Assembly: GCA_902797125.1 (NCBI GenBank)
Contig: CADBRS010000079.1
Coordinates: 1 to 7,358 of the forward strand
Origin: an uncultured Ruminococcus sp.
GTDB taxonomy: Bacteria > Bacillota > Clostridia > Oscillospirales > CAG-272
DNA length: 7,358 nucleotides
Direction of reading: 5' to 3'
Shown here: positions 1-5,648 of the stretch, piece after piece
How positions within the stretch are numbered: position 1 is the first letter of the stretch
How the letters are laid out: each line of letters starts with the position of its first letter
The notes under the pieces: generated by a model
Told to the model about the DNA's origin: nothing
What the model saw: only the letters and a program-made list of their open reading frames with translations
Database searches by the model: none
Made by a program: the position numbers and the translations under genes

Positions 1-1283
1 ATCTGGATCGCACCTTCTTCTGCGATCTGAGACATGCCTTTGGCAAACTGCTTCCGTTTCATGGAATCGATCTGCTCGACTACGGCAAAATGTTCAGGGG
101 CAAAAGTCGGTATCCCGGCATATTGAACCTTGAAACCGATATCTGCCACGGTGTCGCCGATGGAAAAGATGCCCGGATCGAATACGCCGATGATATCTCC
201 GGCATAGGCTTCCGTGATCCCTTCACGGTCCTGCGCCATCATCTGTTGAGGCTGCGAGAGCCTCAGAGTCCGCTTGCCTTGCACGTGATAGTAGTCTTTA
301 TCCTTTTCAAACTTGCCCGAGCAGATCCGCATGAATGCGATTCTGTCCCTGTGGGCCTTATTCATGTTGGCCTGGATCTTGAACACAAAAGCCGAGAAAT
401 GATCGTCGAAAGGTGATATTTGCACGTCATCTGCCTTGCGGGCCAGAGGCTCTGGGGTCAGAGACAGAAAATATTCCAGAAAGTCTTCGATACCGAAATT
501 GTTCAAGGCGGAACCGAAGAACACGGGACTCAGTTTGCCGTGATCGATATCGTCTTTCGAAAACTCGAACCCGGCTGCGTCGATCAATTCGATCTGCTCG
601 GTCAACTTCGAGGCCAGATCTTCGCCGATCAGTTCATTGAGCTTTTCCGTCTCGCTGATGTCGCACTGAATGGATTCGATGCGGGATCTGCCGCTGTGTG
701 CATCCGCGAACGTCAAGATGCTGTGCTTATTCCGGTCGTAGACGCCTCTGAACGTGACGCCGCATGAAATCGGCCAGTTCATGGGATAGGTGCGGATGCC
801 GAATTCGGTTTCCAATTCATCGATCAGATCGAACGGATCCTTGGCCTCACGGTCCAGCTTGTTGAAAAACGTAAAGATCGGGATGTTTCTTTTGGCGCAA
901 ACATGGAACAGCTTACGGGTTTGAGGCTCGATCCCTTTTGCCGCATCGATGACCATGACCGCACTGTCAGCAGCCATCAGGGTCCTGTATGTGTCTTCCG
1001 AGAAGTCCTGGTGGCCTGGAGTGTCCAGAATATTGATGCAATAATCATGATAGCGGAACTGCATGACGGAAGAGGTCACCGAGATGCCTCTTTGTTTTTC
1101 CAGTTCCATCCAGTCTGAGACTGCATGCTTGTCCGATGCTCTTCCTTTGACACTGCCAGCCGACTGGATGGCGCCTCCGTACAGCAACAGTTTTTCCGTT
1201 AATGTCGTTTTACCGGCGTCAGGGTGCGAGATAATGGCAAAAGTCCTGCGCTTTTTGATGAGTTCCTGCGTTTTGGAATCCAT
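1..1283 (-). CDS. prfC: Peptide chain release factor 3 (RF3), N-terminal 427 residues; 3' end outside window
   Basis: RF3 is a cytoplasmic translational GTPase that recycles RF1/RF2 from the ribosome after peptide release. Translation from ATG at 1283 stays open to the window edge. The G1 loop HPDAGKTT is at residues 20-27, switch I QRGISVTSS at 64-72, G3 DTPGHQDFSEDTYR at 87-100 and G4 NKLD at 141-144. The DFSEDTYR stretch after G3 and the WMELEKQRGISV block are typical of RF3 rather than EF-G or TetM. A GAGG ribosome binding site at 1294-1291, 7 bases before the ATG, supports this start. Family members are about 525-530 residues, so roughly 100 C-terminal residues are missing. The gene follows the terminator that closes the upstream polysaccharide unit, and I see no convincing promoter of its own in the 113-base gap. 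The family call is firm; transcription is unclear. Confidence 0.96.
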   Translation of the reverse strand, partial: MDSKTQELIKKRRTFAIISHPDAGKTTLTEKLLLYGGAIQSAGSVKGRASDKHAVSDWMELEKQRGISVTSSVMQFRYHDYCINILDTPGHQDFSEDTYRTLMAADSAVMVIDAAKGIEPQTRKLFHVCAKRNIPIFTFFNKLDREAKDPFDLIDELETEFGIRTYPMNWPISCGVTFRGVYDRNKHSILTFADAHSGRSRIESIQCDISETEKLNELIGEDLASKLTEQIELIDAAGFEFSKDDIDHGKLSPVFFGSALNNFGIEDFLEYFLSLTPEPLARKADDVQISPFDDHFSAFVFKIQANMNKAHRDRIAFMRICSGKFEKDKDYYHVQGKRTLRLSQPQQMMAQDREGITEAYAGDIIGVFDPGIFSIGDTVADIGFKVQYAGIPTFAPEHFAVVEQIDSMKRKQFAKGMSQIAEEGAIQ

Positions 1284-1318
1284 GAAATGACCTCGTTTGA
1301 ATGCTTCTTTTTTTCCGA

Positions 1319-1354
1319 AAAAAAGAGGAAACACACAAGCGCTTCCTCTTTTTT
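1319..1354 (-). terminator. Intrinsic terminator closing the five-gene surface-polysaccharide unit
   Basis: On the minus strand a perfect 12-base inverted repeat, AAAAAAGAGGAA and TTCCTCTTTTTT, flanks a 12-base loop. The second arm ends in a run of seven T. The core GAGGAA/TTCCTC stem with A-tract and T-tract flanks is the usual form of a factor-independent terminator. Because both flanks are present it could also act on the plus strand, although no plus-strand gene ends here. It lies 42 bases after the stop codon at 1397 and 35 bases before the prfC start. Confidence 0.8.
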
Positions 1355-1355
1355 C

Positions 1356-1375
1356 GATCCGGTTCTTATCGGATC
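1356..1375 (-). other. Small hairpin immediately upstream of the terminator
   Basis: GATCCG and CGGATC form a perfect 6-base inverted repeat around an 8-base loop, one base before the terminator hairpin. It has no T-run of its own. It may stabilise the 3' end of the transcript, for example against exonucleases, or may be incidental. This is inferred from base pairing only. Confidence 0.4.
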
Positions 1376-1396
1376 TTGCAAGTTAATCTTTTCAGA

Positions 1397-2125
1397 TTAT
1401 TTGTTGTACTGCTTTTTGTTCCAGATAACAATACCTGCAGCGATAGCCAGAACAGCAACACCTGCAACAACGAAGATCCACCACATGGAGTCTGCTGTGA
1501 ACGGGTTCAACAGGTCAGCACCATTGGATGTAACCATGACGTATGTACCGTAGGATGCGATGTCGATCGTAACGGTGTTGTTATCGTTGACATGGATGTA
1601 TTCGTTCTCAAGGACTTCCCAGCCAGAGCCAGCCAGCAACTGTGTGCCTCTCAGAGAAGCACTGACAGAACCTGTGGGCTTGTAGATGAATGTGAAGTAT
1701 CTGAACGCATCGGGGTTCAAACCGCCGAGTGTGACTTCAACTCTTCCATCATCGTTCAGTGTGGGAGCAACGCCGCTTGCATCGATACCGAATGCAGCAT
1801 AAACAGCCAGACCCTGCTCGCTGATATCACCTTCAGCTTCGATACCCATGGACTCTTTCAGAGCTGCCATCGGAACCAAGTTGTAGAGTGAAGTTGCGTC
1901 TTCGATCTCCTGAATAGCTTCATCAACAGTCGTGTCTGCATCGTTCAGAGGAACGATCGTGACTGCATCGGCGTTATCGCCGGATACAGCAGGACCCTTT
2001 TCTTCCAGCTCAGCGGATGCCTGAATCGAGGGCTGACCCATCTGAGCTGCTGAAACAGCAACGGCTGCAAGAGAAGCAATCATAAGAACGCAAAGGAACG
2101 TCGACAATACCTTTAACATTTTCAT
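1397..2125 (-). CDS. Unrecognised secreted protein with C-terminal membrane anchor (242 aa)
   Basis: I do not recognise the family. Residues 1-26 are a clear signal peptide: Lys at 2 and 5, a hydrophobic core, and a likely cut after VSA. Residues 27-214 form an acidic extracellular region. Around 145-205 it has alternating hydrophobic strands with GWEVLENEYIHV and SYGTYVMVTS, which resembles small beta-sandwich modules of Gram-positive surface proteins. Residues 215-235 (starting WWIFVVAG) are a transmembrane helix followed by the basic tail NKKQYNK. There is no LPXTG motif, so anchoring should be by the helix itself, with the body outside. An AGGAG site 10 bases before the ATG fixes the start over Met3. 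The gene begins 31 bases after the LCP stop and precedes the terminator, so it is the last gene of the unit. A role in the surface polymer pathway is inferred from position only. Confidence 0.85.
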   Translation of the reverse strand: MKMLKVLSTFLCVLMIASLAAVAVSAAQMGQPSIQASAELEEKGPAVSGDNADAVTIVPLNDADTTVDEAIQEIEDATSLYNLVPMAALKESMGIEAEGDISEQGLAVYAAFGIDASGVAPTLNDDGRVEVTLGGLNPDAFRYFTFIYKPTGSVSASLRGTQLLAGSGWEVLENEYIHVNDNNTVTIDIASYGTYVMVTSNGADLLNPFTADSMWWIFVVAGVAVLAIAAGIVIWNKKQYNK

Positions 2126-2156
2126 TTTTGTTTTTCTCCTTTTTAAAAATGTTTTT

Positions 2157-3170
2157 TTATTTATATTCTTTATACCAAAGCTGCAAAATCAAATTGTTTA
2201 ATGCATCTTTGTCTATATTGAATTCAGCATAATCTTTTGTGTAGTCGTGCTCACCGGCCGGTGTGACGATCTCGTGCCTTGTGTAGTTCGGATCTGCGGC
2301 CTGTGAAAAGAATGAAAGAAAAGTGGTAAACTCGGAATCCAGATACGTATACGGCTCCATGGCCTCATACCAGGTGGTCGCATCCGTCAGGTCGTTTTTC
2401 AACTTGTCCATGACGGTTTCCATCAAAGCCTGGATGAAAGCACGCTGACGCTTCATACGGGATGCGTTACGACCGTCATCGACTTCTCTTCTGGAACGTA
2501 CGTATAATTCGGCTTGGTGACCGTTCAAAGTCACCGTTTCACCTTCGACCAGCGCCGGATCCTGATCCGACATATCGGTCTCGATCAGCATCTTGACTCC
2601 GCCTATCGCGTCGATCAAAGGCTCGATCGCCGATATGTTGATGGAAGCAACATGATCGATGGGAATGCCTCCGAGTAGATATCTGACGGCTTCAACAGCA
2701 TTTTGACAACTTGTTGAAGTGCCGTTTCCGTAGGAATAGGAGAGACAGATCTGAGCGACTTCTGTGCCTCTCGGCTTTCCAAGCATATCCGTCGTGGTGA
2801 TCGGCGTCATCGTATCGCGATCCAACTGTAGGATATCCACAGTCCAGTTGACATTGTCAATGGTCACCAGATAGATCGCGTCGCACTGACCGTTTCCTCG
2901 GTTGACTTTCTGCTCTTCCAACGCGCCTTGCGTATCAACGCCCAGGAGCAGGATGTTTGTCAAACCGGGTTTGTAGGCATAAGTCTTTCCACCAACGTTT
3001 TTCCGCTCATAGTCTTGAAGAACGATCCTTGAATCCCAAGAATAGGGTTCTTTGACTTCTTCGTTGACCTTTTTGGCTTGTTGATACTCTATAAAGCGGA
3101 AGACACCGAAGACAATCAGGAAGAGAGCAATAGCGCCGAGTGTGAGAGAAAATATGATCCTTCTGTTCAA
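2157..3170 (-). CDS. LytR-CpsA-Psr (LCP) family glycopolymer transferase
   Basis: LCP proteins transfer lipid-linked glycopolymers such as capsule or teichoic acid onto peptidoglycan, outside the membrane. The 337-residue product has a short basic N-terminus, one transmembrane helix at about 5-27, and an LCP domain at about 68-250. Visible family motifs are NILLLGVD (72-79), the CDAIYLVTID strand (96-105), LDRDTM (116-121) and YVRSRR (223-228) followed by DDGRNASRMKRQRAF. The conserved Asp and Arg residues that hold the polyprenyl pyrophosphate are present. The start is TTG: no in-frame ATG or GTG lies between it and the upstream in-frame TGA, and starting later would delete the membrane helix. 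Residues 251-337 are a less conserved C-terminal extension. It follows cpsB after 30 bases, within the same unit. The family is certain; the polymer it handles is unknown. Confidence 0.94.
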   Translation of the reverse strand: MNRRIIFSLTLGAIALFLIVFGVFRFIEYQQAKKVNEEVKEPYSWDSRIVLQDYERKNVGGKTYAYKPGLTNILLLGVDTQGALEEQKVNRGNGQCDAIYLVTIDNVNWTVDILQLDRDTMTPITTTDMLGKPRGTEVAQICLSYSYGNGTSTSCQNAVEAVRYLLGGIPIDHVASINISAIEPLIDAIGGVKMLIETDMSDQDPALVEGETVTLNGHQAELYVRSRREVDDGRNASRMKRQRAFIQALMETVMDKLKNDLTDATTWYEAMEPYTYLDSEFTTFLSFFSQAADPNYTRHEIVTPAGEHDYTKDYAEFNIDKDALNNLILQLWYKEYK

Positions 3171-3180
3171 ACTCGGTCCA

Positions 3181-3191
3181 CCTCCTCCTTT
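3181..3191 (-). promoter_or_regulatory. Ribosome binding site that fixes the TTG start of the LCP gene
   Basis: The minus strand reads AAAGGAGGAGG, with 10 bases between its last AGG and the TTG at 3170. This very strong site offsets the weaker TTG codon and supports that start. It lies wholly in the 30-base gap after the cpsB stop. Confidence 0.8.
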
Positions 3192-3200
3192 ATTGGAACA

Positions 3201-3851
3201 TCAAGAATATTTTTTGGCTAATTTGGAGGCTTTGGCAAATGAAGAATAACTGAGTTCCGCATCTCTGTGGAAATCGGTCCCGATTCCTAAAACGGGAGCA
3301 TTCTTCATCCAGCGCACGGCCTGTTTCTTTTCAGACAAAACGGCTTCTGCATTCAATTGGAGCACACAACCAAATGACAGACAATCCTCGACAACGGACA
3401 GATCATACCGATCAGGATGAGCGATGATGACCTGAAGTCTGTTCTTCGTCATGAGGCGAAAAACATTGTCCAAACATTTGTGTGAAACCTCTCTTAAGAA
3501 AGGCAATTCGATCAAGATGGCTTCCAATTCATTCAACGCAAGCAGTGACAGATCACCGCAGGAAGAAACATCGGGTTGCATCTGGACTTCCGCTCCGGGA
3601 ATTAAGTGAATACCGTATTTGTTAGCAATGGGCTCAACCAACTGGAGTTGCTGGGTCCGTGCTTCCAAAAAGTCGGGAACATGATGTTGATCCGGATAAA
3701 AATGGGAAGTGCAGCAGATGGTACGGATACCAACTGCATGAGCCTGCTGCAATGCTTGTTCTGCCATCTTCAAATCCACGCATCCGTGATCCATACCGGG
3801 CAACAGATGAGAGTGAAGATCGATTTCGGCAAAACCGGGCAACAGAATCAT
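3201..3851 (-). CDS. cpsB: CpsB/YwqE-type PHP-domain phosphotyrosine phosphatase
   Basis: This metal-dependent phosphatase removes phosphate from tyrosines of the partner kinase and so resets polysaccharide assembly. The 216-residue protein is a single PHP domain. Metal ligands appear in order: DLHSHLLPGMD (H13, H15, D21), SHFYPD (H50), GAEVQ (E88), LIELPF (E115), IIAHPDRY (H145) and GIGTDFHR (D193, H195). All are intact, so it should be active. It is somewhat shorter than the roughly 240-250 residues common in the family, mostly at the C-terminus. The start ATG overlaps the kinase stop by four bases (ATGA), indicating translational coupling; only a weak GAGG lies about 11 bases upstream. Placement directly after its kinase matches capsule operons. 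It probably acts on both tyrosine-rich tails in the module, which is inference. Confidence 0.93.
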   Translation of the reverse strand: MILLPGFAEIDLHSHLLPGMDHGCVDLKMAEQALQQAHAVGIRTICCTSHFYPDQHHVPDFLEARTQQLQLVEPIANKYGIHLIPGAEVQMQPDVSSCGDLSLLALNELEAILIELPFLREVSHKCLDNVFRLMTKNRLQVIIAHPDRYDLSVVEDCLSFGCVLQLNAEAVLSEKKQAVRWMKNAPVLGIGTDFHRDAELSYSSFAKASKLAKKYS

Positions 3852-4621
3852 TTCTTGTCAGCCTCTGAAGAAGCGTTCTGGTTAGGAGCGTCGGTATGAC
3901 CATACTGACCGTATTGGCCATATCTTCCGTACTTTCCATACTTTCCGTATTTTCCGTACTTGCTGTAGCCGGTCAAAGAGCCGGAGCGTCTGACTTTGTT
4001 GACAATAGCACCGATGACAGTGGCGTTGACGTTATCAAGCTGCTGCATGGTGTAGCGCAGATCCTTACGCGAACTGCCTCCCTGAGAGGCAACCACGATC
4101 GTGCCGCTGGTGATGGTCGAAATGACGGCGGCATCTACGACGGCACAGATCGGAGGACAGTCTACGATGACCAGATCGTACGCTTCTTCCAACTGGGTGA
4201 TCAGATCTTTGAAAATCTGAGATCCGAACAGGGAAGGAGGATTCACGACTGTCTGACCTGCAAGGATCAAATACATGTTCGTGATGTTCGTTTCCACAAC
4301 GATATCATCGAGGTTGTTCGTGATATTGACCAGATAGTGCGAAAGACCTTGCAGACCTTCGCCGCCTTCCATACCGTAGTGCCATTCGATTCTGGACTTT
4401 CTCAAATCCGCATCGACCAGGATGACTTTTTTGCCGTCTCTGGCGAAGGCACGGGCCAGTTCCATGCAAACGAAAGACTTGCCTTCATTTTCATTGGAGG
4501 AAGTAACGCAAATTGATTTTATATCGGAACCGCTGAACTTGATATTCGTGACAACGGTGTTGACATCTTCCTGAAGGGTATAACCGGCTTCATCCCATTT
4601 TGTAAAAGTAACTTTACGCAT
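3848..4621 (-). CDS. cpsD: CpsD/CapB-type bacterial tyrosine kinase with an eight-tyrosine YGX tail
   Basis: This is a cytoplasmic BY-kinase that works with the membrane protein CpsC to control chain length and export of surface polysaccharide. The 257-residue product has a P-loop at about 43-50 (NENEGKSF), Walker A' VILVDADLRKS at 66-76 and Walker B DLVIVDCPP at 149-157. A tyrosine cluster follows at 219-240: eight Tyr spaced every three residues, mostly as Tyr-Gly-Lys/Arg/Gln/His. The tail ends in a polar, acidic stretch. Two oddities are visible. The P-loop has Phe where Thr is usual after GKS. The N-terminal oligomerisation motif, normally E-x2-R-x2-R before TNI, reads QEDVNTVVTNI here, so both arginines are absent. 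The start lies 5 bases after the cpsC stop, with an AAGGGGG binding site 10 bases upstream. The family call is secure; activity is inferred. Confidence 0.94.
   Translation of the reverse strand: MRKVTFTKWDEAGYTLQEDVNTVVTNIKFSGSDIKSICVTSSNENEGKSFVCMELARAFARDGKKVILVDADLRKSRIEWHYGMEGGEGLQGLSHYLVNITNNLDDIVVETNITNMYLILAGQTVVNPPSLFGSQIFKDLITQLEEAYDLVIVDCPPICAVVDAAVISTITSGTIVVASQGGSSRKDLRYTMQQLDNVNATVIGAIVNKVRRSGSLTGYSKYGKYGKYGKYGRYGQYGQYGHTDAPNQNASSEADKK
3899..3967 (-). repeat. Nine-base-period tandem repeat encoding the CpsD tyrosine tail
   Basis: Eight consecutive TAC/TAT codons recur every nine bases, giving YSK, three YGK, YGR, two YGQ and a final YG followed by His. The proximal units mostly use GGA for Gly, and the distal ones use GGC or GGT. 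The unit matches the YGX-type tail known from pneumococcal CpsD but is longer. It is a coding repeat and could gain or lose units by slippage without shifting frame. Confidence 0.9.
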
Positions 4622-4626
4622 TATGA

Positions 4627-5445
4627 TTAAGCCCCCTTACCTTGATGCGATGAGGAATCGCCCGATTCCTTCTTGATCTCACCGTAGTGGCCATATTGAC
4701 CATAATGACCGTAGCGGCCGTAATGACCATACTTGCCGTAGGCTTTGGACGTTTCTCTCAAATCGCTGATCTCGCCGAGGATATGCAGATTGCCGTATCT
4801 CTCGACGTCTGCCGCTGAGCGGATGGAGTCGTCAAGGAAGTATCTGAGAACCAGTATACCGTATGTGAGAGCCAGTGCGATCAAACCGCCGATCAAAGCG
4901 TTGCGGGTGTTGCTCGGCGCGATCTTGGACTTGTTTTCTTCAGCCCCGCTGATGAGGGTCGGAGCGTGGACTTGCATTTTATCAGGAACGGTGTTGATCG
5001 TCATATCTGCGATGCAGTTGGCGATATCGGCCACTTCTTTGGAATCGTGACCCTTGACCGTAATCACCAGCATGTGCGTTCCGGAGGTGTTGGTCGCTGA
5101 GACCATGGAACGGAGCTGTGAAACGGTATAGGGCAGATTCATGTCATCTATGACCGCTTGTAGCACGACCTTATCATTGATCAGGTCGATATAGTCCTGA
5201 GCGACGTTGCTACTGATTGTCAGGTCCGAGATCTGAAGGACTCCGGAAGAAGCCACAATGTAGATCTTGGAACTTGCGGAATAGGTGGGTTTGATGAAGA
5301 GCGCCGTGAAAGCGTAGACCAAAACGGCTGCGACCAACGTGACGGCAATCAGCAGGACGATGTACTTTTTGGCAATGAGGAAAAGATCGCCGAGATTAAT
5401 CTCGCTCTGATCGTTTTGCTCATTCTGGACTCGGTCTTTGCTCAT
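4627..5445 (-). CDS. cpsC: CpsC/Wzz-type chain-length determinant and kinase activator with its own YGX tail
   Basis: CpsC proteins are membrane co-polymerases that set polysaccharide length, and their cytoplasmic end activates CpsD. The 272-residue product starts with a short cytoplasmic segment, then transmembrane helix 1 (about 28-50), and an extracellular Wzz region with KPTYSASSKIYI after the helix. A proline-containing IAPSNTRN precedes helix 2 (about 183-201), and the cytoplasmic DDSIRSAADVERYGNLHILGEI follows it. The unusual part is residues 236-255: seven tyrosines in Tyr-Gly-Lys/His/Arg/Gln units, a tail normally found on the kinase. The ATG at 5445 is chosen because GGAGG lies 5 bases upstream. 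The frame stays open to an ATG at 5637, but those 64 extra codons cover the promoter and do not resemble the family. First gene of the unit. Confidence 0.93.
   Translation of the reverse strand: MSKDRVQNEQNDQSEINLGDLFLIAKKYIVLLIAVTLVAAVLVYAFTALFIKPTYSASSKIYIVASSGVLQISDLTISSNVAQDYIDLINDKVVLQAVIDDMNLPYTVSQLRSMVSATNTSGTHMLVITVKGHDSKEVADIANCIADMTINTVPDKMQVHAPTLISGAEENKSKIAPSNTRNALIGGLIALALTYGILVLRYFLDDSIRSAADVERYGNLHILGEISDLRETSKAYGKYGHYGRYGHYGQYGHYGEIKKESGDSSSHQGKGA
4681..4740 (-). repeat. Nine-base-period tandem repeat encoding the CpsC tyrosine tail
   Basis: Seven TAC/TAT codons occur every nine bases, giving YGK, YGH, YGR, YGH, YGQ, YGH and a final YG before Glu. Glycine is always GGC or GGT, whereas most units of the CpsD repeat use GGA. 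The two arrays therefore share an amino-acid pattern but have drifted at the third codon position. That argues for protein-level constraint rather than a very recent DNA copy. Confidence 0.9.
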
Positions 5446-5450
5446 GCAAA

Positions 5451-5455
5451 CCTCC
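5451..5455 (-). promoter_or_regulatory. Ribosome binding site that fixes the cpsC start
   Basis: GGAGG on the minus strand lies 5 bases before the ATG at 5445. The next in-frame ATG upstream (5457) overlaps this site and so is unlikely to be used. This places the start 64 codons inside the longest open frame. Confidence 0.75.
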
Positions 5456-5470
5456 ATATCAGGCCAGGCA

Positions 5471-5488
5471 TTTTCCCAAAAAGGAAAA
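5471..5488 (-). other. Small hairpin in the cpsC leader
   Basis: TTTTCC and GGAAAA pair around a six-base loop (TTTTTG on the minus strand), within the leader between the promoter and cpsC. No T-run follows it, so it is not an obvious attenuator. It is AT-rich and may have no function. Confidence 0.25.
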
Positions 5489-5515
5489 AATACCCCCAAC
5501 CCATCGTTACATGGC

Positions 5516-5544
5516 ATTATATCACACTTGGCGACGGAAGTCAA
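5516..5544 (-). promoter_or_regulatory. Near-consensus housekeeping (sigma-A type) promoter for the cpsC unit
   Basis: On the minus strand a -35 box TTGACT (5544-5539) and a -10 box TATAAT (5521-5516) are separated by exactly 17 bases. A TG at 5524-5523, one base before the -10 box, makes an extended -10. Transcription should begin near 5509, giving a leader of about 60 bases before the cpsC ATG at 5445. It is the only strong promoter I see in the window and is well placed to drive all five genes down to the terminator near 1319. No clear operator repeat overlaps it. Confidence 0.85.
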
Positions 5545-5594
5545 CCGAAAAAAGAAAAAAGCCTGCTTTCCTATTATATTTATAAGAAAAGTCA

Positions 5595-5631
5595 AAACTG
5601 CACAATCAGGCGGGCCTGTTTTGTGCAGTTT
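5595..5631 (-). terminator. Long stem-loop downstream of topB, likely its terminator
   Basis: A perfect 11-base inverted repeat (AAACTGCACAA and TTGTGCAGTTT) encloses a second 4-base stem (CAGG/CCTG) around a CCCG loop. The structure begins 17 bases after the topB stop. On the minus strand it is followed by TTTTGACTTTTCTT, an interrupted T-rich run, so termination is likely but the tail is not ideal. A further TTTTTTCTTTTTT run lies just before the -35 box of the next promoter. Confidence 0.65.
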
Positions 5632-5648
5632 CAACAAATATCATACCT

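Noticed and set aside
1..1283. The partial GTPase as a TetM-like ribosomal protection protein
   Set aside because: The SHPDAGKTTLTEKLLLYGG start, the WMELEKQRGISVTSS switch and the DTPGHQDFSEDTYR block are the RF3 pattern, not that of TetM or EF-G.
1301..1891. Plus-strand open frame of 196 codons
   Set aside because: It is antisense to the membrane-anchored protein gene, starts inside the terminator hairpin and is Cys-rich with no recognisable domain. It is best explained as a shadow of the minus-strand gene.
3896..4516. Plus-strand open frame of 206 codons opposite cpsD
   Set aside because: Its hydrophobic start is the reverse reading of the Tyr-Gly-Lys repeat codons and it has no ribosome binding site. 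The minus-strand kinase explains the region fully.
3899..4740. Short tandem repeats considered as a CRISPR or non-coding repeat array
   Set aside because: The period is nine bases with no spacers, and both arrays lie in frame within coding sequence giving Tyr-Gly-X units.
5446..5509. Riboswitch or attenuator in the cpsC leader
   Set aside because: Only one 6-base AT-rich hairpin is visible, with no conserved aptamer-like core and no T-run after it. The leader is also short for a known riboswitch class.
5446..5637. A 64-codon N-terminal extension of CpsC starting at an ATG at 5637
   Set aside because: It would cover the promoter and part of the upstream hairpin, has no ribosome binding site of note, and its sequence does not resemble the start of Wzz/CpsC proteins. 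GGAGG lies 5 bases before the ATG at 5445, where the family-like sequence begins.
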